Shown: piece by piece, positions 35,860 to 45,454 of the stretch
Numbering within the stretch: the stretch's first letter is position 1
Layout of the letters: every line of letters starts with the position of its first letter
Assembly: GCA_015693905.1 (NCBI GenBank)
Contig: CP065161.1
Span: forward strand, 310,001 to 374,000
DNA from: Rhodobacterales bacterium HKCCA1288
GTDB taxonomy: Bacteria; Pseudomonadota; Alphaproteobacteria; Rhodobacterales; Rhodobacteraceae
Length of the DNA: 64,000 bases
Reading direction: 5' to 3'
Position numbers and translations under genes: made by a program
Notes under the pieces: model-generated
Told to the model about the DNA's origin: nothing
Database searches by the model: none
The model's input: only the letters and a program-made list of their open reading frames with translations

Positions 35860-37062
35860 ATGGCAGATGGCAGTGACAAAACAATAGCACAGGGCGGGGC
35901 CGAGTTTCGCGGCACCAACCAAACGGGTATGCGTGCGCAAAATGAGCGCGTGGTTCTCACATTGATCCGCCGTCACGGGGCATTGGCCAAGGCAGAGATC
36001 GCGCGGCTGAGTGACCTGTCGGCGCAGACTGTTTCGGTGATCATGCGCGCGCTTGAGGAAGACGGGCTTCTTTTGCGTGGCGAGCCGCAGCGCGGTCGCG
36101 TGGGGCAGCCCTCCGTTCCGATGACGCTAAACCCCAATGGTGCCTTTTTCTTGGGTCTGAAAATTGGGCGGCGTTCCTCGGAAATGGTGCTGACCGATTT
36201 CTTGGGCAATATTCTAGAGCGGCGAATAAATCTGCAGGTTTATCCCGATTATGCGGATGTTCTGCGCTTTGCCCTTAGGGCCGCGTCTGACTTGCAGGAG
36301 ACGCTTCCCAAAGAAGCGCAATCGCGCATCGAGGGGTTGGGGATCGCGATGCCCTTTCAGATGTGGGACTGGGGCCCCATTATCGGCGTAAGCCCCGCCC
36401 AGATGGAGCCGTGGCGCCATCACGATATTCAGGCCGAATTGCAGGCGGAATTGCCGTTTCCAATCTTTCTACAAAATGACGCCACCGCGGCCTGCGCGGC
36501 GGAACTGGCCTTTGGCACGGGCAGTCAGCCCGCTTCGATGCTGTCCTTCTACATCGCCTATTTCATTGGCGGCGGCGTGGTCATGGAGGGCGGGCTTTAT
36601 GCAGGGGTGACGGGAAATGCGGGGGCGATTGGCTCGATGCCAGTGCCCGATGCCGAAGGCGAATTGCGTCAGTTGATTGACCAAGCCTCGCTTGTTTTGC
36701 TTGAACGCGCGCTTGAGGCGCGGGGGATCGACCCGATGACGCTGTGGCGCACGCATGCGCAGTGGGACATTCCCGATGATATTCGCAATGGCTGGATCGC
36801 ACAGGCGGGGCGGGCGATTGCCCATGCGACCCATGCCGCGATTTCGGTGATTGATTTTCCCGTGATCCGTATTGATGGCTGGATGCCAAGTCCCATCCGT
36901 GCGGCCTTGGTGGCGCGGGTTGAGGCAGAATTGGCAGGGCTTGATTTCACAGGCCTAGAGCGACCCGTAGTGCAAGAGGGCACAGTTGGCGCAGATGCCC
37001 GTGCCCTTGGCGCGGCAAGCCAACCCCTGTTTCGGCGGTTCCTGACGGGGCTGACACGCTAG
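35860..37062 (+). CDS. frcR: ROK family transcriptional regulator of the frc operon (FrcR-like)
   Basis: This 400-residue protein has an N-terminal winged helix ([21 protein letters not shown] and [20 protein letters not shown], shown in parts) followed by a ROK domain ([34 protein letters not shown]). The zinc motif of ROK repressors (E-x-G-H and CxCGxxGC) is missing: the corresponding segment reads [11 protein letters not shown] and no cysteine cluster follows. The start at 35860 follows GGGAGG; an upstream GTG at 35824 lies within the promoter region. It presumably represses frcBCAK and itself through the adjacent inverted repeat. Confidence 0.85.
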   Translation: MADGSDKTIAQGGAEFRGTNQTGMRAQNERVVLTLIRRHGALAKAEIARLSDLSAQTVSVIMRALEEDGLLLRGEPQRGRVGQPSVPMTLNPNGAFFLGLKIGRRSSEMVLTDFLGNILERRINLQVYPDYADVLRFALRAASDLQETLPKEAQSRIEGLGIAMPFQMWDWGPIIGVSPAQMEPWRHHDIQAELQAELPFPIFLQNDATAACAAELAFGTGSQPASMLSFYIAYFIGGGVVMEGGLYAGVTGNAGAIGSMPVPDAEGELRQLIDQASLVLLERALEARGIDPMTLWRTHAQWDIPDDIRNGWIAQAGRAIAHATHAAISVIDFPVIRIDGWMPSPIRAALVARVEAELAGLDFTGLERPVVQEGTVGADARALGAASQPLFRRFLTGLTR

Positions 37063-37168
37063 ATATTCTTCGCGCAGATTTACCGAATTTTATGCTTTCT
37101 GCTCCACAGACAGCGCGTGGGTTGGCTGTGTTGCACGCCCCTTACACACGCTGTTTTTGGAGTGCGCG

Positions 37169-38635
37169 ATGAATCGTCCGCTGAATGCGAAAGCCCTTAT
37201 TAATGGTGATGATGCGGTATTCGGCTCGCCCGTTGAACAACAGACGCGCCAAGCTGCGAATTTGGGCGGCGTGATTCAAGATGTGGCGGATCGGGTTGGG
37301 GTCTTATCGGTCACATTGGCCGAGGTGTCTGGCGATGTGCAGGATGTAACGGCGCTGTATAAAAGCAAGACCAAAGGCTTTCAACAATTGCGCACGGGCG
37401 TCCATTCCATGGCTGAACGCGGGCGGCAGGTTGTTCATGCCGCGGGCGAGGCGTTGGATACGGCGGCCAATGCGCGTGCGCGGGTGGACGAAACATCGCA
37501 CAGGTTAAAACAGGTGATGCAAGATGTGTCTGCGCTGACCGCCCATGCGAATGATATTTCGGCCCAATTGTCGCGCGTGTCTCATAGTATGGTTGAGGTG
37601 ACAAAAATTTCGGCCCATGTGTCTGAATTGGCGCGTCAGACGAACCTTTTGTCTTTGAATGCGGCGATTGAGGCCGCCCGTGCTGGGGAACATGGGCGCG
37701 GGTTTAAGGTGGTGGCAGGCGAGGTGAAGGAGCTGTCAAATCAAGCAGGTAATGCCACTGCGGAAATTAGCAAAACCATGGATGCGCTTGGCGCGCAGAT
37801 GAATGCCGCAATCGCGCAGGCGGGGGCGGCTACGAAATTGGCCGACCAAATCCGCAACAGCACCGATATGGTCGGCGCCGATGTCGAGGTTTTGCCCAAG
37901 GTTTTGACAGTCGTGCATCAGGTGCAAACCGATATTGTGGGCGCGGCGCGTGCCATCGGGGATGATTTGAACCATGCAGAGACCGAAATTGACCAGATGA
38001 CCAAGGCGGTTGAAACGGCGTCCGTTTCTCTTGCCTCTGCCTCGGATAAATTGACCGCCCTGACCGATACGTCAGAGCAGATGATCTCACTGACCGCGCG
38101 GCTTGGGGTTGACACAGTTGACACAGCTTACATCCGCGCGGTGCAGCAGGTGTCCCGACAAGTGGCCGAGCGGTTTAGAGACGCAGTTGAGGCGGGGCAG
38201 ATTTTGCTAAACGACCTCTTTGACGAGGTCTATGTGCCGATCGAAGGCACAGATCCGCAACAACATATAACGCGCTTTACCGCCTTTACCGATGAGGTTT
38301 TGCCGCCACTGCAAGAGCCCGTATTGAAATTTTCAGACAAGGTCGTGTTTTGTGCGGCCATTGACAGGAATGGGTATATCCCAACCCATAATGTGAAATT
38401 CAGTCATCCGCATCGCCCAAATGAGGCCGATTGGAATGCGCGCCACGGGCGTAATCGGCGGATCTTTAATGATCGCGTGGGGTTGAATGCGGGGCAAAAT
38501 CAACAACCCTTCCTCTTGCAGGCCTATCGCCGTGATATGGGCAATGGGGAATTTGCGATGATGAAAGATGTCTCTGCCCCGATTGATATCTTTGGCAGGC
38601 ATTGGGGTGCAGTGCGTTTGGCATATCTGGTTTAG
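37169..38635 (+). CDS. soluble methyl-accepting chemotaxis protein with C-terminal sensor-like domain
   Basis: This 488-residue receptor has no membrane segment. A long coiled coil carries the MCP hairpin tip ([21 protein letters not shown], then [15 protein letters not shown]). The C-terminal 110 residues ([21 protein letters not shown] ... [12 protein letters not shown]) resemble a Cache/PAS-like small-molecule domain placed after the signalling helices. The first about 70 residues have no clear domain. The start at 37169 follows GGAG at a 6-base distance. It is followed by 520 bases without genes and then the che operon on the opposite strand. Confidence 0.85.
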   Translation: MNRPLNAKALINGDDAVFGSPVEQQTRQAANLGGVIQDVADRVGVLSVTLAEVSGDVQDVTALYKSKTKGFQQLRTGVHSMAERGRQVVHAAGEALDTAANARARVDETSHRLKQVMQDVSALTAHANDISAQLSRVSHSMVEVTKISAHVSELARQTNLLSLNAAIEAARAGEHGRGFKVVAGEVKELSNQAGNATAEISKTMDALGAQMNAAIAQAGAATKLADQIRNSTDMVGADVEVLPKVLTVVHQVQTDIVGAARAIGDDLNHAETEIDQMTKAVETASVSLASASDKLTALTDTSEQMISLTARLGVDTVDTAYIRAVQQVSRQVAERFRDAVEAGQILLNDLFDEVYVPIEGTDPQQHITRFTAFTDEVLPPLQEPVLKFSDKVVFCAAIDRNGYIPTHNVKFSHPHRPNEADWNARHGRNRRIFNDRVGLNAGQNQQPFLLQAYRRDMGNGEFAMMKDVSAPIDIFGRHWGAVRLAYLV

Positions 38636-39158
38636 CGCAAGGCCGCGGCCTCCAAAATATTCCGCCGTTCAATTGGTCAAATCATGGGGCCCTCCATAGC
38701 GATCGCTGGTGCCTTGGTTGCGCCCTGCGGAGGGTGTTGCCGAATGCCCAAGGGCCTGTGGCCGACCCTGTTGGCAAGGATAGGCGCCCATTCAGTGCGA
38801 AGGTTCAACCTTTCTTCCGAAGTCAAGCTTCCCCGCGAGATGCGCAGAAAACCGCGGTTCTTCTCGTCATCGGTTCATGATTGGGGGGCCAAAAGGTCAA
38901 CACGCACCGATACTCGATACTGGGTTGCGCCTATACACACGGCGTTGCGCAAGGGGCGCGCGACCTTCCTCCTGCGGCCTTTGCCAAAATGAACTTGACC
39001 ATGCGAGCGAGATTTTTTCTGGGGTTTCGCCCGCAAATTTTGGCCCCGCGGGGGGATCTCAGGCGCAGGGGTGTCAAAATAGACATCCCGCGATTGCGGT
39101 TCACCCATGTGGATCAAACAGGGCAAGGTCCTACTGCATCGCGTTCTCGGATCGCTTT
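38636..39158. other. 523-bp stretch without a recognisable gene
   Basis: Short frames on both strands give no protein-like composition or motif. The palindrome AGGCCGCGGCCT lies at 38640-38651 just after the receptor stop. I found no terminator with a T-run and no IS remnant. It may hold the unseen 3' untranslated regions of two converging transcripts or decayed sequence. Confidence 0.5.
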
Positions 39159-39605
39159 TCACCCATTCTGCGCGATGCGGCTGCGCTGTGCGCCCAAGAG
39201 AAGCCTTGCAACGGTTTGGCCGTCCTCAATCGGCTGCCGTAAATCTCCAGCACGATCAGAGGAAATGTCGCAAAGACCCTGGCTGTATATTTGCGCCCCT
39301 TCTAAAAGTTGGCACAACAGATCTAGCTTCTGCAAAGCTGCAAGATGGGTTGTGCTAAAATGCTTGGTCATTTCGGGGCTGCTGCCAATGGCCTGATCGA
39401 GATCTCTTGCTATCTCGGCGCATAGAGAAATTTCGGCGTAAAGCCGTTGCATACAAATCTCAAAAGGGCGGGCGCCGTGGCCTTCGCTGTCCGAGATGTC
39501 ATGCGGCCCGTCATCCAATAACTGATATTCGTTCAATTCAATGTGCCAAAGGTCAAGATCTGTTTCGGCACAGTCTGGCACAGTCTGCGGCTGGCTGTCA
39601 GGCAT
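39159..39605 (-). CDS. che-operon helical protein, candidate CheZ/CheT-like phosphatase
   Basis: This is a 148-residue acidic protein, last gene of the minus-strand che operon, 51 bases after cheY. The first 45 residues look disordered. Residues 50-110 are predicted by eye to form an amphipathic helical hairpin (MQRLYAEISLCAEIARDL and ALQKLDLLCQLLEGAQIYSQ). D95 and Q99 in LDLLCQ make the D-x3-Q pattern used by CheZ and, as I recall, rhizobial CheT to dephosphorylate CheY. There is no other phosphatase candidate in the cluster. The role is inferred. It could instead be an unrelated regulator. Confidence 0.55.
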   Translation of the reverse strand: MPDSQPQTVPDCAETDLDLWHIELNEYQLLDDGPHDISDSEGHGARPFEICMQRLYAEISLCAEIARDLDQAIGSSPEMTKHFSTTHLAALQKLDLLCQLLEGAQIYSQGLCDISSDRAGDLRQPIEDGQTVARLLLGAQRSRIAQNG

Positions 39606-39656
39606 TGTGATCCCGTCTTATTGTGGCAAGTTTCAAACTGCGAGCGGATCAACGCC

Positions 39657-40043
39657 TCACAGGGGGCCAAAAACAGATTCAATCGAGTGTGCAAAAGCAT
39701 CGCGCGTAAAGGGTTTTTTCAGGTAATTATTCATTCCCAAAGCCCGACCTCGGTCGATCAAAGCCTGATCGATGCGGCCTGAGATTAATATAAAACCAAT
39801 GCGCTGCGTGGCAGGGTTGGCGCGCAAATTCTGGAGCAGCGTCAAACCATCCATTTCAGGCATATTGTAGTCCGAAATCACAAGATGCACGGGCTGTGCC
39901 TGCAAACGGCGCAGCGCGCTGCGACCATCAGGTTCATAGACGACATTTTCAATGCCAATCCAATCAAGCGCCTGATCAATTAAGCCACGGCTGACGGACA
40001 TATCGTCAACAACCATGACATGTAGTTGCTTCTTTAGGCTCAT
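39657..40043 (-). CDS. cheY: response regulator CheY
   Basis: This 128-residue single receiver domain has an acidic pair in VVDDMSVSR, the phospho-acceptor Asp in ISDYNMPEMDG, a Ser switch residue in LISGR and a Lys in LKKPF, all in place. It transmits CheA phosphate to the flagellar motor. The ATG follows AAGGAG. The gene starts 2 bases after the end of the second-frame part of cheR, which argues that cheR originally ended there. Confidence 0.93.
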   Translation of the reverse strand: MSLKKQLHVMVVDDMSVSRGLIDQALDWIGIENVVYEPDGRSALRRLQAQPVHLVISDYNMPEMDGLTLLQNLRANPATQRIGFILISGRIDQALIDRGRALGMNNYLKKPFTRDAFAHSIESVFGPL

Positions 40044-40045
40044 AT

Positions 40046-40953
40046 TCAGGCTCCTTGTTGCATTTTTAGGGCCATGGGGGCGCTGTATGTGGTGTCACCC
40101 TGTGCCTCTGCGCTACGGCGATAGCTGGTGGTGCCGTTTAGGTTAAAATGCGCTAACGCCTGCGTATCGAGACGTTCTGAATGGCCTGTGAACAGCCAAC
40201 CCCAGGTGCTACGATTTTCGCAAAGCGTTGCCATAGCTCTGTGCGGGTGGCTTCATCAAAATAGATCACGACATTGCGGCAAAAAATAACATCGAACGGG
40301 CCGCGCATTGGCCAAGGGCCATGTAAGTTCAGTGGTTCAAAGGCAATCAGATGACGCGGCTCCGCGCGGATATTCAACCACGGCTCGCCTTGATGATGTT
40401 CTTCTTGGAAATACCGAGATATTTGGTCTGCGCTGAGGCCCTTTGTCAGCCCCGCGCGATATCGGCCTGCACGCGCCTTGTCGATGGCATAGGTGTCAAT
40501 ATCCGTTGCGAGGATTTTGATGTCATATCGGGCCGCATCAGGCAAAAGATCAAGCAGAGTGATGGCGATGGAATAGGCCTCTTCGCCAGTGGAACACCCC
40601 GCTGACCAAATCCGCAGGCGCGCATCTTGTGATTTCGCCCGCGCAATCAGAGGTGGCAGAATATCGCGGGCAAGCTGTTTGAAATGATGCCCTTCGCGAA
40701 AAAACGAGGTGACATTCGTGGTCATGGCCGCGACAAATTCGCGGCGCTCTTGGCCCGTTTCATCTTGCTCTAACGCCAGCAAATAGCGATCAAAATCCGT
40801 CAGGCCCAGATGGCGCAAACGGCGATTGAGGCGCGAGACCATCAAGCTCGATTTTGAGGATGAAATGACAATACCGCTTTCGCGATAGAGCATGTCGCGC
40901 AGCCCTTCAAAGGCCACGCTTGACAAGGTGGGGTCACAATCGGATTGGGTCAT
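40046..40953 (-). pseudogene. cheR: chemotaxis methyltransferase CheR, interrupted by a single-base frameshift
   Basis: The first frame (40953 to about 40200) encodes CheR: an N-terminal helical domain, then the SAM domain with RIWSAGCSTGEEAYSIAI, ILATDIDTYAIDKA and FDVIFCRNVVIYFDE. After IVAPG it runs into unrelated residues and stops at 40153. The expected ending GWLFTGHSERL ... GTTSYRR is present in another frame from about 40200 to the TGA at 40046. Adding one G to the run at 40200-40203 (CCCC on plus) restores a 302-residue protein. The start overlaps cheW (ATGA). Causes could be a sequencing error, a real mutation or slippage; the rest of the gene shows no decay. Confidence 0.85.
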
Positions 40954-41423
40954 CTGGCGATGGATTTCGCATCTGGCAGGATGCGCGTCAGATCAAGCTT
41001 GCGCAGCAATCGGTTATCATCAAGTGTGACCAAGCCTGTTATAAAGGCTTTTGCCTCTTCAGCGGCGACATCGGGCATGGGTTTGATCGCCTCGGGAGGA
41101 ACGGGCAGAATATCGGCAACATGATCCGCCAAAAGACCCACGGTTTGATTTTCCACCTGGGCGATAATGATGACGTTGCGCGGGTCTTCTTGGGTGGTCC
41201 CCAGTCCTAATCGAGCGGCCAGATCAATCACCGCAACCACAGCACCGCGCAAATTGATCACCCCTTTCACATAGGGCTGCGCATGGGGCAAGAATGTGGT
41301 TTCTGACCAGCTGCGAATTTCGCGCACCATCCCGATATCAATGCAGAAATCCTGATCAGCGACCCGAAAGGCGACCATGTCTTGGCGCGTGTCAGACGCA
41401 GTGCGCAGGGTATTGTCGAGCAT
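40950..41423 (-). CDS. cheW: chemotaxis coupling protein CheW
   Basis: This 157-residue CheW domain begins VAFRVADQDFCIDIGMVREIR, with the core YVKGVINLRGAVVAVIDLAARLG and a late VGLLADHVADIL. It bridges receptors to CheA. The ATG at 41423 was chosen because GGAGG lies 7 bases upstream, just ahead of the cheA stop; a TTG at 41429 is the alternative. It overlaps cheR by 4 bases. Confidence 0.95.
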   Translation of the reverse strand: MLDNTLRTASDTRQDMVAFRVADQDFCIDIGMVREIRSWSETTFLPHAQPYVKGVINLRGAVVAVIDLAARLGLGTTQEDPRNVIIIAQVENQTVGLLADHVADILPVPPEAIKPMPDVAAEEAKAFITGLVTLDDNRLLRKLDLTRILPDAKSIAR

Positions 41424-41425
41424 GT

Positions 41426-43567
41426 TCAAGCCTCCAAAGCAATGGGAAGTGGTCCTGCACCTGCGGCATGGACAATTTCGTCAGGGTCAAGGATCAGCGC
41501 AATCCTACCATTTCCAAGGATTGTAGCTGCGGAAATGCCAGGAATTTCACCGTAGTTTTCTTCGAGACTTTTGATCACCACTTGGCGTGTATCGTGGATG
41601 CGGTCGACCAAAAGTGCTGCGCGATTGAACTTATCCGTTTCAACAATGATCAAAATTCGATCCGTTATATTTTGCAGCGGCGCGCGCAGGTTTAAGGAGT
41701 GCCCCGCATCGACCAAGGGCACCAAGTCACCGCGATTTTGCACCACGCGGGTATGGGTGCCCGTGCTGTGAATTTTGACCGTATGGGGTTGGATCGTCTC
41801 AACAATTGCATTGATTGGAATGACCACGGTCTGGCCTTCGACCTCGACCAACATGCCCTGCAACACCGCTAATGTGAGCGGGAGAGATATGGTAAATGAC
41901 GTCCCGATCCCATTAGTGGATTGTATGATGACCCGCCCGCCAAGCGAGGTGATTTCACGGCGCACGACATCTAGGCCAACCCCACGACCAGAGAGAGCGG
42001 AAATCTCGTCTTTTGAGGAAAACCCAGGTAAGAACAGAAGGTTGTCGATCTCGGTCTGACTGAGCTGCGCGTCAGGTGAGATCAGGTTTTTGCTCTCAGC
42101 AATTTTGCGGACTTTTTCGCGGTTTATGCCCGCACCATCATCGCTGACCTCAATCACGATCCGACCTGATCGATGTGCGGCGGTGAGGCGAATTTCGCCT
42201 TCCTCATCCTTGCCCGCAGCGCGGCGCTGCGCGCTTGGTTCTAGGCCGTGGTCAATCGAATTGCGTAACATATGGGTGAGCGGATCAACCAATTTTTCGA
42301 TGATGGTTTTATCAACCTCTGTCTCTTCCCCCTCGGTCACGAGGCGCACAGGTTTTTGCGTGGCATCACTGGCCTCGCGGATCACGCGATGCATCCGCTC
42401 GAACACCGATTTCAGGGGCTGCGCACGGATCGCCATGACACTTTCTTGGATTTCAGACGCTAATTGTCTAACCCCATCAAGCCCTTTGTGAATGTCCGAA
42501 TTTTGCGGCAGCCCCGCCATATCAATGGTTTGTTCAAGCATCGCTTCCTTGATCACCAATTCGCCAATGAGGTTGATCAACCGATCAACGCGGTCGAGAT
42601 TGACACGAATGGTCGCCACCGTTTTCGATTGGTTGGCGGTGCCCATCCCTTGCGCGGGTTGGGGCGGCTGTTTCTGACTGAGGGCGGGGGGCGCATCTTG
42701 GCCCTCTGCAAGTTTTTTGGGGGGAAATGCGTCTGTCGGCTCAGGGGGCGCTTGAATTGTTTCAGAGGTCGCCATGGATTGATCATCAACTCTGCGGATG
42801 GCGATATCGGCCAAATCTTCGACAAATTCGAAGATCCCGCTGATTTCTTGATCACTGGCATCGCTGGTGAGGGTGATGTCCCATGACAGACCCGCAGATC
42901 CGATATCAGCATCCGTGAGATTTGGTAGCTCAGCATGGGTTAGGGTGACATCGATTTGGCCCAAATCGGCCAAGGCGCGCATGAAGAGTGCAGGGTCATG
43001 GCCCGCGCGATAGAGGCTAGCATGCGGTGCAAACCGAATGATCCGCTGAATAAGGGCGGGGTTTTTGTCACTTATGGCGTCTCGCGGATTTTTTGTGTCG
43101 GGCAGCGCAAGCCCTGTGAGGGCATCGAGGGACAAGGTGAGGGGGGTAAAGTCAGGGATGACCTCTGCTGCCATCTCTGCATCGGCGGGCAGGGCCGCAT
43201 CCATGGCAGCAAGAATTTTCGGATCACTTTCCAGGATTGGATCAATAGCGCCTTTCGCAGCATTCACATGGTCGCTGAGGTGGTCGCCCGCCCGATGCAA
43301 AAGACCCATCAAATCGGGATCAGGGGCCAAACGGCCCGCGCGGATATGATCCAAGAGCGTCTCAAACCTGTGTGCGAATTCCACCAATTGGGAGAGATCA
43401 AATGCACCAGCGCCCCCTTTAATCGAATGCACGGCCCGAAAGACGGAATGAATGGCCTCGCCGCCATCCGAATGTGCCTCCATCTCGCGCAGGCCTTCGG
43501 CCATGGCTTCGAGTAATTCGTCACATTCTTGAAAATACAGCTCTTTTAAATCGGCAAGACTGGCCAT
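41426..43567 (-). CDS. cheA: chemotaxis histidine kinase CheA
   Basis: This is a 713-residue kinase. P1 (HPt) has the phospho-histidine H47 in AVHSIKGGAGAF. A variable linker region is Pro/Gln-rich near 300. P3 dimerisation starts near VNLDRVDRLINLIGELV. The P4 ATPase has HMLRNSIDHGLEPS, VSDDGAGIN and SGRGVGLDVVRREI. P5 is CheW-like at the C-terminus (DRILIIVETDKFNRAALLVD). All catalytic motifs are intact. The ATG at 43567 follows GGAGG at a 6-base distance. It lies between the small cheY and cheW in the same operon. Confidence 0.96.
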   Translation of the reverse strand: MASLADLKELYFQECDELLEAMAEGLREMEAHSDGGEAIHSVFRAVHSIKGGAGAFDLSQLVEFAHRFETLLDHIRAGRLAPDPDLMGLLHRAGDHLSDHVNAAKGAIDPILESDPKILAAMDAALPADAEMAAEVIPDFTPLTLSLDALTGLALPDTKNPRDAISDKNPALIQRIIRFAPHASLYRAGHDPALFMRALADLGQIDVTLTHAELPNLTDADIGSAGLSWDITLTSDASDQEISGIFEFVEDLADIAIRRVDDQSMATSETIQAPPEPTDAFPPKKLAEGQDAPPALSQKQPPQPAQGMGTANQSKTVATIRVNLDRVDRLINLIGELVIKEAMLEQTIDMAGLPQNSDIHKGLDGVRQLASEIQESVMAIRAQPLKSVFERMHRVIREASDATQKPVRLVTEGEETEVDKTIIEKLVDPLTHMLRNSIDHGLEPSAQRRAAGKDEEGEIRLTAAHRSGRIVIEVSDDGAGINREKVRKIAESKNLISPDAQLSQTEIDNLLFLPGFSSKDEISALSGRGVGLDVVRREITSLGGRVIIQSTNGIGTSFTISLPLTLAVLQGMLVEVEGQTVVIPINAIVETIQPHTVKIHSTGTHTRVVQNRGDLVPLVDAGHSLNLRAPLQNITDRILIIVETDKFNRAALLVDRIHDTRQVVIKSLEENYGEIPGISAATILGNGRIALILDPDEIVHAAGAGPLPIALEA

Positions 43568-43591
43568 CTTCACCCTCCTTCGCGCCGCGCC

Positions 43592-43960
43592 TTATGCGCC
43601 GATCGTGCGACCGATAATGGCGCGCAGCTTTTCTTCATCGAAAGGTTTGACGATCCATCCCGTGGCCCCCGAGGCGCGCGCGCGCGCCTTAAGTTCGGCC
43701 CCGCTTTCCGTGGTCAGAACAAGGATCGGGATACTGGCGTAATCCGCAGTCGCACGCACAGCCTCAATCACGCCGAAACCATCCATCCGTGGCATATTAA
43801 TATCTGTAATCACCAAATGCGGGTCGGCTTGGGGTAGGATCTCCATCCCGGCTACGCCATCTTCTGCGAAATGCATGTCATAGCCATGCGGCTCAAGCGC
43901 CGCGCCGATCAAATGGCGCATTGTGCGCGAATCGTCTATCGCCAGAATACGCAGGCTCAT
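43592..43960 (-). CDS. response regulator, CheY-like
   Basis: This 122-residue receiver has LAIDDSRTMRHLI, the phospho-acceptor Asp in ITDINMPRMDG, the switch Thr in LTTESG and the Lys in VKPFDEEK, all conserved. It begins MSLRILAIDDSRT in an ATGA overlap with the STAS gene and precedes cheA by 24 bases. With a second cheY at the operon end, one of the two may act as phosphate sink or signal to a different target. Confidence 0.92.
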   Translation of the reverse strand: MSLRILAIDDSRTMRHLIGAALEPHGYDMHFAEDGVAGMEILPQADPHLVITDINMPRMDGFGVIEAVRATADYASIPILVLTTESGAELKARARASGATGWIVKPFDEEKLRAIIGRTIGA

Positions 43961-44256
43961 GCGGCCTCTCCTGTGAAAATTGCCGATGGGGTGGTTCCAA
44001 GCAGGGCTAAATGTGTAGGCCATTCCGTGCCGCGCCAAAGAAAGGGCAGGGTCTGCTTGCGCCAAGCCTCGCCTGCGATTAGCACGACCTCAAGCGCGGC
44101 GGCCCCCAAGAATTGCAGGCCATGCGCCTCGATGATGACGGGGTTTGTTTGGCTTTGCAGCAATGCATCGCGCAGCTGGGTCGCCGCGCGTGTGTCGACC
44201 CGCGCGGGCAGCGCGATCACCCGCCGGCCCTGTTCATCAAGTATTTCTAAATCCAT
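43957..44256 (-). CDS. STAS domain protein of che operon
   Basis: This 99-residue STAS (anti-sigma-factor-antagonist-like) domain begins MDLEILDEQGRRVIALPARVD. The position of the regulatory Ser in SpoIIAA-type proteins (DSSG) reads GLQFLGAAALEVV, so phosphorylation at that site is not possible. Such proteins often head alphaproteobacterial che operons. The start was chosen at 44256 with AGGGA at a 7-base distance. It is the first gene of the minus-strand operon, divergent from cheB. Confidence 0.8.
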   Translation of the reverse strand: MDLEILDEQGRRVIALPARVDTRAATQLRDALLQSQTNPVIIEAHGLQFLGAAALEVVLIAGEAWRKQTLPFLWRGTEWPTHLALLGTTPSAIFTGEAA

Positions 44257-44482
44257 TCTTAAATCCCTGTCTTGCATCCGCGTCACGGCACAGGAGTAGG
44301 GCAGGATATTTAACGAAGCGTTGCCAAGCTGCGGAAAAAGCCCGTGCAAACTGAGCTAATTTTTCATCATTTCGCTAATCGAACTGGGGGAGGAGAAGGC
44401 CAATTTAAATCTTGCGTTAAGGGCTGCTGCCTATGGTCGCGTTCATAGGTTTTTGGCCCATAGGGGCGTTGGGGTTCGGCCG

Positions 44483-45454
44483 ATGTCGCATATCAAATTG
44501 CTGGTTATAGACAGTCGCGCGCCGCGGCGACACATCTTGGTTGAGGCGCTTGGCACAGTGCCCTCTGCGCGTCTGTTGGGGCAGGGGGCGGATCTCAGCG
44601 ATGGCCATGTTCTGGCCGAAGATCACATGCCTGATGTTATTCTTCTGTCATCGGAATTGGCGGCCTTGCCTGAGTTTGAGATGTTTTTTGCCATGATCCG
44701 AATGATCGGGGCACAATGTTTGATCTATGGCTCCCAATCCGATTTTGGCGATTTGCCCGCGCTTTGTTTGCCCCTGAATTCACAGGCCGATGCGCTGAGC
44801 ATCGCGCAACGGTTTGCCGCGCGCCCAAGCCCTCAGGATGTGGGAACCTTTCGCCCTGACCCGCAGGCAATCGTGGTGATTGGTGCGTCAACGGGTGGGG
44901 TTGAGGCGCTTGATCATATTATGGCCGATTATCCCACAACCTGCCCCCCAACTGTGATTGTGCAGCATATTCGCGGGGCTTTTTCCTATAGTCTTGTGTC
45001 GCGATTGGATCGGATCGCCCGCGCGTCTGTGCGTGCCGCGGAAGAGGGGGCGTTGCTTCGTGCGGGCACGGTCTATGTGGTTTGTGGCAATGAGCACCAC
45101 GCCCGCCTTGTCGGGCGCGGCGTGCCTTACATCAGTTTGCAAGGGGATCTGCCCGTCCATGGCCACAGGCCATCGGTCGATGTTCTTTTCACCTCCGCAG
45201 CGGAGTATGGGGCGCGTGTGACGGGGGTGATATTAACAGGGATGGGCCATGATGGGGCCGCGGGTTTGATGGAAATTCGCCGTGCAGGCGGCAACACAAT
45301 CGGGCAAGATGCCCAATCAAGCCGCGTATATGGTATGCCACGGGTGGCGGCTGAACGCGGCGCCGTGCAACATCAAGTGCCGCTATCCGACATCGCGGCA
45401 AAAATTCGTGACCTAACGGCTGCGACCCTTCAGGGCGAAAGGGTCAAGGCATGA
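44483..45454 (+). CDS. cheB: chemotaxis methylesterase CheB with degenerate receiver domain
   Basis: This is a 323-residue protein. The C-terminal methylesterase is intact: S136 in GASTGG, H162 in VQHI and D257 in TGMGHDGA. The N-terminal receiver (1-115) keeps the fold pattern but has lost key residues. The acidic pair reads VIDSRAP (one Asp), the phospho-acceptor position is Ser56 in DVILLSSEL instead of LDVE, and no Lys is found at the expected LxKP (CLPL). It should not be phosphorylated by CheA in the usual way. The start at 44483 is supported by homology; the ribosome site is weak. It is divergent from the STAS-cheY-cheA operon and overlaps cheD. Confidence 0.9.
   Translation: MSHIKLLVIDSRAPRRHILVEALGTVPSARLLGQGADLSDGHVLAEDHMPDVILLSSELAALPEFEMFFAMIRMIGAQCLIYGSQSDFGDLPALCLPLNSQADALSIAQRFAARPSPQDVGTFRPDPQAIVVIGASTGGVEALDHIMADYPTTCPPTVIVQHIRGAFSYSLVSRLDRIARASVRAAEEGALLRAGTVYVVCGNEHHARLVGRGVPYISLQGDLPVHGHRPSVDVLFTSAAEYGARVTGVILTGMGHDGAAGLMEIRRAGGNTIGQDAQSSRVYGMPRVAAERGAVQHQVPLSDIAAKIRDLTAATLQGERVKA

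Noticed and set aside
38684-39162. Several short open frames in the gap after the soluble receptor
   Set aside because: Translations have no recognisable motif, unlikely composition and no good ribosome sites; frames on both strands overlap each other.
44405-44420. TTAA-N8-TTAA resembling a CtrA site upstream of cheB
   Set aside because: The CtrA consensus has a 7-base spacer; the 8-base spacing and AT-rich context make a chance match likely.
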